Shown: piece by piece, positions 35,427 to 43,174 of the stretch
How positions within the stretch are numbered: position 1 is the first letter of the stretch
How the letters are laid out: the number at the start of each line of letters is the position of its first letter
Source of the DNA: an uncultured Oscillospiraceae bacterium
GTDB lineage: Bacteria; Bacillota; Clostridia; Oscillospirales; Oscillospiraceae
Direction of reading: 5' to 3'
Assembly (NCBI GenBank): GCA_944386985.1
Contig: CALXDD010000010.1
Coordinates: 1-64,000, forward strand
DNA: 64,000 nucleotides
Notes under the pieces: model-generated
Seen by the model: the letters and a program-made list of their open reading frames with translations, nothing else
The model's database searches: none
What the model was told of the DNA's origin: nothing
Position numbers and translations under genes: made by a program

Positions 35427-36023
35427 ATGCAGAACGATGCGTTATATCAGGAGCTTGCCTCGCAGCTGTCCGCACTGTCCGCAGAGCAAGCCGAAGCGGT
35501 TCGGGACTATCTTCGGGAATTGTCTGCGTCCGGTGGGGATGAGGCAGAAAAAAAGAACAAGTATCTGACGTTTCTGTGCTGTGAGCAGATGTTTGGCATT
35601 GATATTCGTCAGGTAATACAGATCATTCGGATTCCATCCATTACGCCGCTGCCGGACTCCTTACCATATATGAAGGGGGTCGTCGCCATGCGCGGCGAGA
35701 TGGTTCCGGTGATCGATCTGCGGATCCGCCTGGGGAGGGACGCGGCCATTGACAGCAGCAGAAACTGCATCATTGTCATCAGCGCACGGGAGAGATCCGT
35801 CGGGATCATTGTGGATTCCATCAGCAGCGTGGAGGCCATTCAGCCCGAGGAGATCTGTCAGCCGCCGCGGCAGGAGGACCACAAGACGAATTATCTGATC
35901 GGCATCGTGAAGCGGGATGCGGTCATCCTGCTGATCGACGCGGACAATTTGTTCACCGCCCAGGATTTTGATGATGTGCTGGATATTCCTACAGTGCAGG
36001 CTGCTCAGCCGTCGGAGGCTTGA
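35427..36023 (+). CDS. cheW: CheW-like chemotaxis coupling protein
   Basis: About 198 residues. After a 40-residue helical lead the CheW domain is clear: KYLTFLCCEQMFGIDIRQVIQIIR, PLPDSLPYMKGVVAMRGEMVPVIDLRIRLG, and SVGIIVDSISSVEAIQPEEI. The start at 35427 follows CAGGAG; an earlier ATG at 35352 adds a non-homologous tail. It couples the preceding chemoreceptor to a CheA kinase encoded elsewhere. The dedicated MCP-CheW pair, closed by its own terminator, suggests a specialised array input. Confidence 0.92.
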   Translation: MQNDALYQELASQLSALSAEQAEAVRDYLRELSASGGDEAEKKNKYLTFLCCEQMFGIDIRQVIQIIRIPSITPLPDSLPYMKGVVAMRGEMVPVIDLRIRLGRDAAIDSSRNCIIVISARERSVGIIVDSISSVEAIQPEEICQPPRQEDHKTNYLIGIVKRDAVILLIDADNLFTAQDFDDVLDIPTVQAAQPSEA

Positions 36024-36162
36024 AGCGGGAAGAGCAAAAACCGCTGAAGGAGCGTGCCTGGGCGGGGAGATTGGGAGACGCCGCGTACTGCTGTGCTGAA
36101 TGGCGGCGGCCCGGTTGAACGTATCCGGGAATTTTGAGAAAACTGTGCACCATACAGACAAG

Positions 36163-36208
36163 ACAGGCATCCATCGCCGGGAAAAAGCCGGGGTGGATGT
36201 CTGTTTTT
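36163..36208 (+). terminator. Terminator of the MCP-cheW unit
   Basis: ACAGGCATCCA (36163-36173) pairs with TGGATGTCTGT (36194-36204, one G-T pair), with an inner CCGG stem, followed by five T residues. Confidence 0.85.
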
Positions 36209-36324
36209 ATAGAGGGAAAGAGGAGACCTGGCTGGAATAGGGCGCAGCGCACAGAGCGGCTCCCCTTTCTCCGCCGCATCCGGGAGCTTTGCGGAATGCG
36301 GAAAGCTCCTTTCAGGGGGACCTC

Positions 36325-36353
36325 TTGACGGCTTTTGGGTTCAATGTTATTTT
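36325..36353 (+). promoter_or_regulatory. Putative promoter of the PucR-type regulator gene
   Basis: TTGACG (36325-36330), 17-base spacer, TATTTT (36348-36353). The remaining 36209-36324 holds nothing I recognise. The leader to the start codon is about 125 bases. Confidence 0.5.
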
Positions 36354-36485
36354 AAATTGTACAGATTCTTTCAGCGTTGTGAAGCGGTTGTGTGAAAATT
36401 ATGTTTGTCCGCGCAGAATTCGCAGACTGCGTTTTTGGGACAGGCGCGGGCAAGCGGAGAATACAGACCAGAGGGGGGCGTGCCT

Positions 36486-37979
36486 ATGAAAATCAGCATC
36501 TGGAATATCTACCACAGGCTCTCCTATCCCAACCGGATTCCCCTGGTGAAGGACGGAAATCCCACCATCAAAGGCGTACGCTGGATCGTAACCAAGGATC
36601 TGAATCCCGACATGGTCTATATCGGAAACGAGGCGGAATTTTTTGCCGGGATCGAGGGGAACACCATTATCGTCCATCGCAATGATATGATCCTGGTGCA
36701 AAACGCGGAGCCCCAGGAGGTGTTCAACGAGGTCTCCTCTATCATGGAGATGTACCAGCGGTGGGACGAGGCCCTGGAGGAATGCGGCGCTAAGCCCAAC
36801 GGACTGACGGAGATGCTGGCGGCCAGCTCGGAGATCTTTCAAAACCCCGCCTTCATCTATGCGCCGGACGGCAAGGCCCTGGCCATCGCGCCCGGGTATC
36901 CCGGCTCCATCCACTGGCACTGGGCGGAGATCCTGGAGCACCACGGACTGACCGAGGAGCGGATCGAGTATCTGCAGAAAACCATTGACCTCACCAATGT
37001 TTTCCTGGACAGAAAACCCACCATCCGGGACTCCTACATGGGGGACCACCAGTATCTCCACTGCAGTCTGGTGGTCAACGGCTACATGGCCGGCCATTTC
37101 GTGATTTTCAGCATGCTTCATCCCTTTGAAAGCGGTGTGGAGCACCTGGCCTCCAACCTCATTGTCCATATGCTCCGGTACATGCTCCGGCACTATGAGA
37201 TTTACAGCCCCACCTCCCGCATCAGTACCTTTATCTCCGCCCTGATCCATGAGCGGCCCTATGAAAAGAAAGAATTCCTCCTGTTCCAGAAGCTGCTGGG
37301 CTGGAACGACGGGGAGGACGTCTATCAGTTTTATATTCTGAAAGAAATGGTGAAGGGAGAGCCGGTGCTGCTGTCCCGGACGTATCTGAAGCTTTCCTCC
37401 GCCCTGAAGAGCAGCGTGGTCTTTCAGGAGAACAACCTGCTCCTTCTGCTCCTCAATCTCAACCACGCGTCCCTGAAGGGGGAGGAGCTGGACCGGCTGC
37501 TGGACTCTCTGGGCAGGAGCTTTTACTGCGGCGTCAGCTCGCCCTTCCGGAAAATTGAGCAGGTGAGCTGTTATTATAAACAGGCGCTGGCGGAGGTGAT
37601 CCGGTGCAAGGAGCAGCATCTCCGGCGCTCCCAGGGGATCGACCATATTGGAGACCACCTTCTGACGCTGCTGAAGCAAAATCCCCTGAATGGGGCCTAT
37701 ATTGTGCCGGAGCTCCGTGCTCTGGCGGAGTACGACCGGAAGGAACAGACCCACTATTATGAGACCCTTCGGGCCTGGTTTTACAGCGGCTTTCACCCCA
37801 CATCCGCGGCCTTTATGCTGGGCATCCACCGAAACAGCTTCAACTACCGCATGGAGCGGCTGCGGCAGCTGATCCCCTTTGAGAAGATCGACTGGATCGC
37901 CGCCAACCGGGATGTGAAGAAAATCAATGAGTATTTCTACTCCTTTCTGTATTTAGATTCCGTAGACAGCCTGAAATAG
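36486..37979 (+). CDS. PucR-type helix-turn-helix transcriptional regulator
   Basis: 497 residues. The C-terminal PucR helix-turn-helix is evident: AEYDRKEQTHYYETLRAWF then HPTSAAFMLGIHRNSFNYRMERLRQLI. The N-terminus (residues about 1-90) resembles a purine-catabolism-type sensor (IRWIVTKDLNPDMVYIGNEAE-like), and the middle is a GGDEF-like CdaR region (LLLLLLNLN, FYCGVSSPFRKIEQVSCYYKQAL). The start at 36486 opens MKISIWNIYHRLSY. It precedes the MtaA-like, SLC13 and CobW genes and ends in its own terminator, so it probably controls them as an activator. The effector is unknown. Confidence 0.88.
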   Translation: MKISIWNIYHRLSYPNRIPLVKDGNPTIKGVRWIVTKDLNPDMVYIGNEAEFFAGIEGNTIIVHRNDMILVQNAEPQEVFNEVSSIMEMYQRWDEALEECGAKPNGLTEMLAASSEIFQNPAFIYAPDGKALAIAPGYPGSIHWHWAEILEHHGLTEERIEYLQKTIDLTNVFLDRKPTIRDSYMGDHQYLHCSLVVNGYMAGHFVIFSMLHPFESGVEHLASNLIVHMLRYMLRHYEIYSPTSRISTFISALIHERPYEKKEFLLFQKLLGWNDGEDVYQFYILKEMVKGEPVLLSRTYLKLSSALKSSVVFQENNLLLLLLNLNHASLKGEELDRLLDSLGRSFYCGVSSPFRKIEQVSCYYKQALAEVIRCKEQHLRRSQGIDHIGDHLLTLLKQNPLNGAYIVPELRALAEYDRKEQTHYYETLRAWFYSGFHPTSAAFMLGIHRNSFNYRMERLRQLIPFEKIDWIAANRDVKKINEYFYSFLYLDSVDSLK

Positions 37980-37994
37980 GCTGTCTACTTTTTT
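37962..37994 (+). terminator. Terminator of the PucR-type regulator
   Basis: GTAGACAGCC (37962-37971) pairs perfectly with GGCTGTCTAC (37979-37988), followed by six T residues. The stop codon lies inside the loop. Confidence 0.95.
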
Positions 37995-38304
37995 GCACAA
38001 ATCCCGTTGCTTTATGTACAAAAATAGATATACACTTCCCAAATATCTTTATATAAAATATAGAAAAACAAACCAATACACGCAGCATTTCCCTGAAAAT
38101 CCAAACAATTTGGTTTGTACGGATTCTGCCAAAGGGGGATTTGACGGCCTGCGCGTTCCGGCGTGACGCAAGGCCGCGGATCTGCCGAGACCCCCGCAGG
38201 CGTCTGCCAGGGGGACGGTTCCAGCACGGCCCTTCGGCTGCGTCCCACGTTTCTATGTGCATCCTGAAAAGCTTGATACAAAAATATTGAGGGAGGTTTC
38301 ATTT
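37995..38304 (+). promoter_or_regulatory. Regulatory region upstream of the MtaA-like gene
   Basis: 310 bases without a gene. The AT-rich left part has a -10-like TAAAAT near 38057 but no good -35, as expected for an activated promoter. A dyad CCAAA-N3-TTTGG at 38101-38113 and related CAAACC/GGTTTG half-sites flank it and are candidate PucR-regulator sites. Confidence 0.4.
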
Positions 38305-39417
38305 ATGAGTATCTATGAGGAACGTCTTGACCGGATCAAGGCCGCCATCGCCCTGGAGCCTGTGGACAAGGTGCCCGTCATTTCCGGCCTGGCCGCCTGC
38401 GCCGCCCCCATGACCAACACGAAGGTCTCCGCCTTCCTGTCGGACATGGAGCTCAACTGTACCTGCAACATCAAGGCCACGGAGATGCTGGGCAATGTGG
38501 ACGGCGTGCAGGCCACCCTGTCCTCCCCGGAGGGCCTTCCCACCCTCTGGCTGTCCAATATCGGCGTGCCCGGCGAGGACATTGAGGACGACCAGCTCTG
38601 GCAGGTGATCGAGAAGGAGCTGGTGACCCAGGAGGACTACGACGTCATCCTTCGGGACGGCTTTGAGCCCTGGTATCTGAGCTTCATGAAGGAAAAGCTC
38701 CGGGACCCCCTCAAGCGGATGAAACCCGTCGTGGAGTACGGCCCCACCGCCAAGAAGCGCTTTGAGGAGGCCGGCTATGTGGTCATCAAGGAGAGCTCCC
38801 TGCTGACGCCCTTTGAGATGCTCTGCGGCGGCCGCTCCCTGGAGGCATTCCTGGTGGACGACCTGATGGATATTCCGGAGAAGGTGGACGAGGTCTTCGC
38901 GGTGATCCACAAGTACAACATGGATCGCTACACCAAGCTGTTCGAGTCCCCCAAAAAGCCCTTCGGCGTGTGGGTAGGCGGCTGGAGAGGCACCCCGGAG
39001 ACCCTGAATCCCGCTATGTTCCAGCGCTTCTCCTGGAAGTATTACCGGGAGCTGGTGGACCTCTGCATCCAGTACGGCGTGGTGCCCATCCTGCACCTGG
39101 ACGCCTGCTGGAACCTGGGGCTGTCCAACTTCCGGGATATCCCCGCCAAGAAGGCCATCATGGCCCTGGACGGCAAGACGGATATCCACATGGCCAAGGA
39201 GATCGTGGGGGACACCATGTGCATCATGGGCGACGTGCCCGCCGCCATGCTGGCCTTCTCCAAGCCCCAGGAGGTGTACGACTACACCATGAACCTCATC
39301 AAGACCGTGGGCCCCACCGGCTACATGGTCTGCTCCGGCTGCGACATCCCCTTCAACGGCAAGGTGGAGAATATGCAGATGATGGCCAAGGCCGCCGACG
39401 ACACCGCCAGGCAGTAA
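38305..39417 (+). CDS. Uroporphyrinogen decarboxylase-family (MtaA-like) methyltransferase
   Basis: About 370 residues of the UroD/MtaA fold, starting MSIYEERLDRIKAAIALEPVDKVPV after GGGAGG. The MtaA-like zinc ligands are visible as the His-Cys pair in ILHLDACWN and the Cys in VCSGCDIPFNGKVENM. Such proteins move methyl groups between a corrinoid cofactor and an acceptor, or act on methoxylated or methylamine substrates. No corrinoid protein or MttB/MtgB partner is adjacent, but a CobW-type GTPase and an SLC13 permease are, so a corrinoid role is plausible. True UroD of heme synthesis is unlikely, since there are no heme genes and the motifs differ. Confidence 0.82.
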   Translation: MSIYEERLDRIKAAIALEPVDKVPVISGLAACAAPMTNTKVSAFLSDMELNCTCNIKATEMLGNVDGVQATLSSPEGLPTLWLSNIGVPGEDIEDDQLWQVIEKELVTQEDYDVILRDGFEPWYLSFMKEKLRDPLKRMKPVVEYGPTAKKRFEEAGYVVIKESSLLTPFEMLCGGRSLEAFLVDDLMDIPEKVDEVFAVIHKYNMDRYTKLFESPKKPFGVWVGGWRGTPETLNPAMFQRFSWKYYRELVDLCIQYGVVPILHLDACWNLGLSNFRDIPAKKAIMALDGKTDIHMAKEIVGDTMCIMGDVPAAMLAFSKPQEVYDYTMNLIKTVGPTGYMVCSGCDIPFNGKVENMQMMAKAADDTARQ

Positions 39418-39462
39418 ACGGGAGAGGCCCATCCCCTGTGCAATTTCTAAAAGAAAAACCCG

Positions 39463-39499
39463 GCGCGGCGGCGGCCCCTGTCAAAAGCCGCCGCCGCGC
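39463..39499. repeat. GC-rich hairpin between MtaA-like and SLC13 genes
   Basis: Perfect 13-bp arms of GCC repeats (39463-39475 and 39487-39499) without a T-run. It probably modulates mRNA stability or partial readthrough into the permease gene. Confidence 0.6.
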
Positions 39500-39547
39500 A
39501 AAGCCATCGCCCATCCCTGCATAAATAGATTGAGGGAGGTTTGTCCC

Positions 39548-40939
39548 ATGAAGACAGACACAAGGAAATCCGCGGCCGGGCTGGTTTGTGCGGCGGCGCT
39601 GATCCTTCTGGCGGAGCTTCTGCCCCTTCCGGATGGAGTCACCCGTACCGGCTTTCTCTCCTTTGCGGTCTTTTTCGGCGCCATCATTCTCTGGAGTCTG
39701 AACTCGCTGCCCATGTGCGTCACCGCCATGATGATGATCTTCATCATGCCCGCGCTGGGGATTTTTGATCTGAACACCGTATTCACCTCCTTTGGCGGCA
39801 GTTCCTTCTTCTTCGCCATCGCCACCTTCGCCATGTCCATCGCCCTGGAAAAGACCTCGGTGCCCCTGCGCATCTGCCATCTCCTCACCAGCTGGTCCAA
39901 GGGGAATCCCAGAAAGCTGGTGATCGGGATCTTTCTGGCCTGCGGTCTCACCTCCGCCATTATGTCCAATCTCTCCACCTGCATCATCTACCTGAACTTA
40001 GGGCTGGCTCTGCTCCACGCCAACAACTGCACCCCCGGAAAGTCCAATCTGGGCAAATGCCTCATGATCGGCATTCCCTGCTGCAGCGGCGTGGGCGGAC
40101 TGATCACCCCCGCGGGAACCCCCGGCAACCTGCTCATCATGGACCTTCTGGAGACCGCCGGCGTGCAGATGTCCTTCCTCCAGTGGTGCCTGGTCTTCGC
40201 GCCCTTGTCCCTGGTGTGCATCATCATCGGGGCAGTCTGGATCACCTTCCTGTTCCGGCCGGAGAAGGTCACCCAGGAGGCCATGGAGGCTTTGACCCAG
40301 AAGCTCCGGGACAGCGGGAAGCTGAAGCCCTATGAGAAGAAGACCGTTCTGGTTATCGTTCTCATGCTGGTCTGCTGGTTCCTCGGCACCTGGGTGACGG
40401 TGCTGAATGTGACCGTGGTGGCGGTGATGGGCATGGCGCTGCTGTTCTTCCCGGGGATCGCCGTTTTGGACTGGGACACCACGGTGAAAAAGATCAACTG
40501 GAACCTTTGCTTCACCATCGGCTCCGTAGGCGTTCTCATCGGCGGCATGACGGCCACCGGCATCATGGACTGGATTGTCAGCGGCCTTTTTGCCAACATC
40601 ACCTCCTGGAACACCATCGCCATGTTCTTCCTCATCGGCCTGGTGGTGTGCGTTATCCGGGCCTTCATCCCCACCGCGCCCGCCATTGCCGCCCTGTTCG
40701 GCGCGCCGCTGCTGGCCCTCACCGCCATTACCGGCGCCACCCCCACCGCCCTGCTGGCCATCCCGGCCTTCTGGTCCTGCGCCCCCATGCTGCTGTGGAT
40801 CGAGCCCATCTACCTCTTCAGCTATGGCTATGAATACTATAAGCCCCAGGACCTTCTGAAATACGGCGCGGTCCCGTCTCTGGCCATGGTGGCCCTCATG
40901 TCCTTTACCCCCTATTATGTGGGCCTCTTCGGCCTGTGA
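39548..40939 (+). CDS. SLC13/DASS family permease
   Basis: 463 residues with about 11-12 membrane segments of the divalent-anion:Na+ symporter type. MSNLSTCIIYLNLGLAL and GVGGLITPAGTPGNLLIMDLL match the first substrate/Na+ motif (SNT-like plus P-G-T). AFIPTAPAIAALFGAPLLAL matches the second. It should import a carboxylate or sulfonate with Na+. GGGAGG precedes the ATG at 39548. It follows the MtaA-like gene in the same orientation and precedes the GTPase, suggesting it imports the methylated or carboxylated substrate used by that gene. Confidence 0.9.
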   Translation: MKTDTRKSAAGLVCAAALILLAELLPLPDGVTRTGFLSFAVFFGAIILWSLNSLPMCVTAMMMIFIMPALGIFDLNTVFTSFGGSSFFFAIATFAMSIALEKTSVPLRICHLLTSWSKGNPRKLVIGIFLACGLTSAIMSNLSTCIIYLNLGLALLHANNCTPGKSNLGKCLMIGIPCCSGVGGLITPAGTPGNLLIMDLLETAGVQMSFLQWCLVFAPLSLVCIIIGAVWITFLFRPEKVTQEAMEALTQKLRDSGKLKPYEKKTVLVIVLMLVCWFLGTWVTVLNVTVVAVMGMALLFFPGIAVLDWDTTVKKINWNLCFTIGSVGVLIGGMTATGIMDWIVSGLFANITSWNTIAMFFLIGLVVCVIRAFIPTAPAIAALFGAPLLALTAITGATPTALLAIPAFWSCAPMLLWIEPIYLFSYGYEYYKPQDLLKYGAVPSLAMVALMSFTPYYVGLFGL

Positions 40940-40972
40940 TCCTGCGCGCGGCAGCGAGAAGGGAGGCGCTGT

Positions 40973-41740
40973 ATGGAGAGAGCTTCCGTCCCGGGACAGA
41001 TCCCGGTGGATATTATCACGGGGATGAAGCGTTCCGGCAAAACCTCCCTGATCAACGCCCTCCTGCAAGGGCCCTATCAGGGAAGGCGGGTTTCCGTCTT
41101 TACCAACGAGCTGGGAGACGCCCCCTATGCGGAGGGATGCCGCCTGCACGCGGTCCTTGGGGGCTGCATCTGCTGCACCGCCCAGACAGAGCTGATCTCT
41201 GAGATCCAAGCCGCTGTTCGGGAGGAGGTTCCGGAGCACCTGATTGTGGAGATGTCCGGCAAGGGGACCATCCGGGAGATCCTTCAGATCTTTGCCTATC
41301 TGCCGGAGTGCCGGCTGCACCAGCTTATTTATGTGGCAGACGTCCGCAAGTGGAGGGCACTGACCACCGTCATGGGCGGCGGCTTTGCCCGGCAGATCCG
41401 GAGCGCCCCCATCCTGCTTCTCAACCGCTGGGAGGAGGTATCCCCAGAGGCACGGGACGCTGCCTGGAATCAGATCCGGCAGTGGAATCCGGAGGCCCTG
41501 GCGCTGACCGGCTTCTCCCAGGTGGACCCGGAGAAAAACCAGACCCTCTGTCAGGCCGCCCTTCCGCGTCTTGCCGATCAGACCTCCGGCGGGGAGGGAG
41601 GGGAGGACAGACCCTCAGACGCCGATTGGGTGCTGAGCGCGGGGGAGGCGATGGGGGCATCCGCGTTTCGAGGCCGCAAAGCCGCGCCGCCGGAGTGGAA
41701 AAACAAGATCCGTTACAAGAGGACGGAGAAATCTTCCTGA
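40973..41740 (+). CDS. Small CobW/COG0523-type GTPase
   Basis: 255 residues carrying only the GTPase half. Walker A is GMKRSGKTSL, the metal motif GGCICCTAQTEL gives CxCC, and EMSGKGTI is the switch region. The guanine-specificity box reads LLNRWEEV in place of NKxD, so GTP binding may be altered. The CobW C-terminal domain is missing. These metallochaperones deliver Zn or Co to target enzymes. Positioned after the MtaA-like and SLC13 genes it may load a corrinoid- or Zn-dependent methyltransferase. GGGAGG precedes the ATG. Confidence 0.85.
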   Translation: MERASVPGQIPVDIITGMKRSGKTSLINALLQGPYQGRRVSVFTNELGDAPYAEGCRLHAVLGGCICCTAQTELISEIQAAVREEVPEHLIVEMSGKGTIREILQIFAYLPECRLHQLIYVADVRKWRALTTVMGGGFARQIRSAPILLLNRWEEVSPEARDAAWNQIRQWNPEALALTGFSQVDPEKNQTLCQAALPRLADQTSGGEGGEDRPSDADWVLSAGEAMGASAFRGRKAAPPEWKNKIRYKRTEKSS

Positions 41741-41825
41741 TCCGAGGCCCCGCTGCCCCGGCGGTGAAATTCATGCAAAAAGTTCAGCCAAAGCCCATCT
41801 CTTCGCCGCGCTGTGGAAAAAACCA

Positions 41826-41855
41826 AGCGCCGGACAGGTCAGCCTGTCCGGCGCT
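41826..41855. terminator. Bidirectional terminator between convergent genes
   Basis: Perfect 13-bp arms (41826-41838 and 41843-41855) with a 4-base loop. Leftward reading gives a run of six T residues after the stem; rightward gives CTTTGTCTG. It ends both the GTPase gene and the facing lyase gene. Confidence 0.85.
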
Positions 41856-41916
41856 CTTTGTCTGTCGGTTGGACGAAATGGAAGATACAGGAGAGAGGCT
41901 TTTCCTCTCAATGCTC

Positions 41917-42948
41917 TCACAGAGGCCACGGGGAGGCGGCGGCGCCGAAAAAGCTCAGGTCGCTGCACCGGGGCAGAGAGGGCTGTCCGGCACGGCGGAT
42001 GCCGTAGACAGCCGCCAGGCGGAGGATCTTGTTGGCCCAGCGGAGATGGGTGTTGTACTCATTCATCCGGGTGGCGTCGGCACTGGGGGAGACCAGCTGG
42101 CCGCTGCGGCCGTTCCAGCCCGCAATGGCCCGGGCGTCCTCATAGTCCCGGGCAGAGACCTTCAGCATGTCGGTGACCACAGGGATCTGGTTGGGGTGGA
42201 TCACCGTTTTCCCGATAAATCCGTTGAGAAGGTCCAGGGCCACTTCCTCCCGCAGTCCCTCCTCCCAGCCGGGGCCGCCGTAGTATTCCCACACCGCTCC
42301 GGAGACCACATACTGGGTGGCGAAGGTGGTGACGATGTCGATGAGCAGATTGGAGACCGGTTTTACGTCATAGATAGTATCCCGGACGCCTCTGCGCAGC
42401 CCGAAGGCGTGGGACAGGTCGTTCCCGCCCACCCGAATATTCAGAATTTTTTCCGAAACGGTGTCCAGCCGCTCCTTCACCCGGGCAAGATTTTCATACC
42501 GGGTGCTGAGATCGATCATGGCCGGGGACTCAAAGACAGGCATATAGCAGTAGCCGGGGTGGGCCGGGGCGATATCCTCGATGGCCCGGATATAGTCCTC
42601 ACAGTTCTCCACAAAAAATTTGGGGAGGATGAAGCCCCGGAGGATCTGAGAGAAGGGGCTGTAAGCGGACGCCAGCCGCCGCAGCTGCTGGGGGCTCCGC
42701 ACCCGGACAAAAATGAGAGGCAGATAGAAATCCGCCTTCTCCGCATTGCTGCTGATCTGCCGCAGAATCTGAAAGAGAGCCGCCTCTGCCTGACCCACGG
42801 CTTCCTCCGCCACAGTGTCCTCCAGACAGAAGGCCAGGGAGAAGGGCTTGGGATATCGCTCGTGCAAAAGGGCGTCCGCGATGGCCCGGCGGGAATTTGC
42901 CGGGCAGTACATCAAAGCGCCCACATCATAACCGCTGATATGTTCCAT
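41917..42948 (-). CDS. CitE-like C-C bond lyase of Ter clusters
   Basis: 343 residues of the HpcH/HpaI-CitE TIM-barrel type. GALMYCPANSRRAIADAL begins the barrel; LAFCLEDTV carries the acidic metal ligand, ILNIRVGGNDLSHAFGLRRG the substrate region, and IGKTVIHPNQIPVV the terminal strand. This divergent group (the C-C bond lyase linked to tellurium-resistance clusters) differs from citrate lyase itself. It faces the YceG gene across a divergent promoter region and probably takes part in making a small-molecule product with the PRTase and HAD enzymes encoded downstream. The substrate is unknown. Confidence 0.87.
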   Translation of the reverse strand: MEHISGYDVGALMYCPANSRRAIADALLHERYPKPFSLAFCLEDTVAEEAVGQAEAALFQILRQISSNAEKADFYLPLIFVRVRSPQQLRRLASAYSPFSQILRGFILPKFFVENCEDYIRAIEDIAPAHPGYCYMPVFESPAMIDLSTRYENLARVKERLDTVSEKILNIRVGGNDLSHAFGLRRGVRDTIYDVKPVSNLLIDIVTTFATQYVVSGAVWEYYGGPGWEEGLREEVALDLLNGFIGKTVIHPNQIPVVTDMLKVSARDYEDARAIAGWNGRSGQLVSPSADATRMNEYNTHLRWANKILRLAAVYGIRRAGQPSLPRCSDLSFFGAAASPWPL

Positions 42949-43009
42949 TGTGCAATTACCTCTTCTAAGACGCGGAGGCCCGCGCCTCTGGAAATAAAAC
43001 TGTTTTACT

Positions 43010-43037
43010 ATTTTAGCATAAATTCCGTCATAAACAA
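43010..43037 (-). promoter_or_regulatory. Putative promoter of the CitE-like lyase gene
   Basis: Minus strand: TTGTTT (43032-43037), 16-base spacer, TAAAAT (43010-43015). The -35 is weak, suggesting low or regulated expression. Confidence 0.45.
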
Positions 43038-43107
43038 CCCGAAATTCCCGAGGAGCAAAGAAAAATTTTCCATCTGACAGGAATTAAGAAATGCAGTCTG
43101 CAGTGTG

Positions 43108-43136
43108 TTGAAAAAAAGCTGGAAAGATGCTACAAT
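43108..43136 (+). promoter_or_regulatory. Promoter of the main Ter-type operon
   Basis: TTGAAA (43108-43113), 17-base spacer, TACAAT (43131-43136); each matches consensus at five of six positions. Start near 43143, giving a short leader of about 30 bases. Confidence 0.8.
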
Positions 43137-43174
43137 ATTTCAAATCGTATGGACAGTTTCATTGGGGAATTTGA

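Noticed and set aside
38305..39417. True uroporphyrinogen decarboxylase (hemE)
   Set aside because: No heme genes nearby; Cys and His ligands match MtaA-type methyltransferases better.
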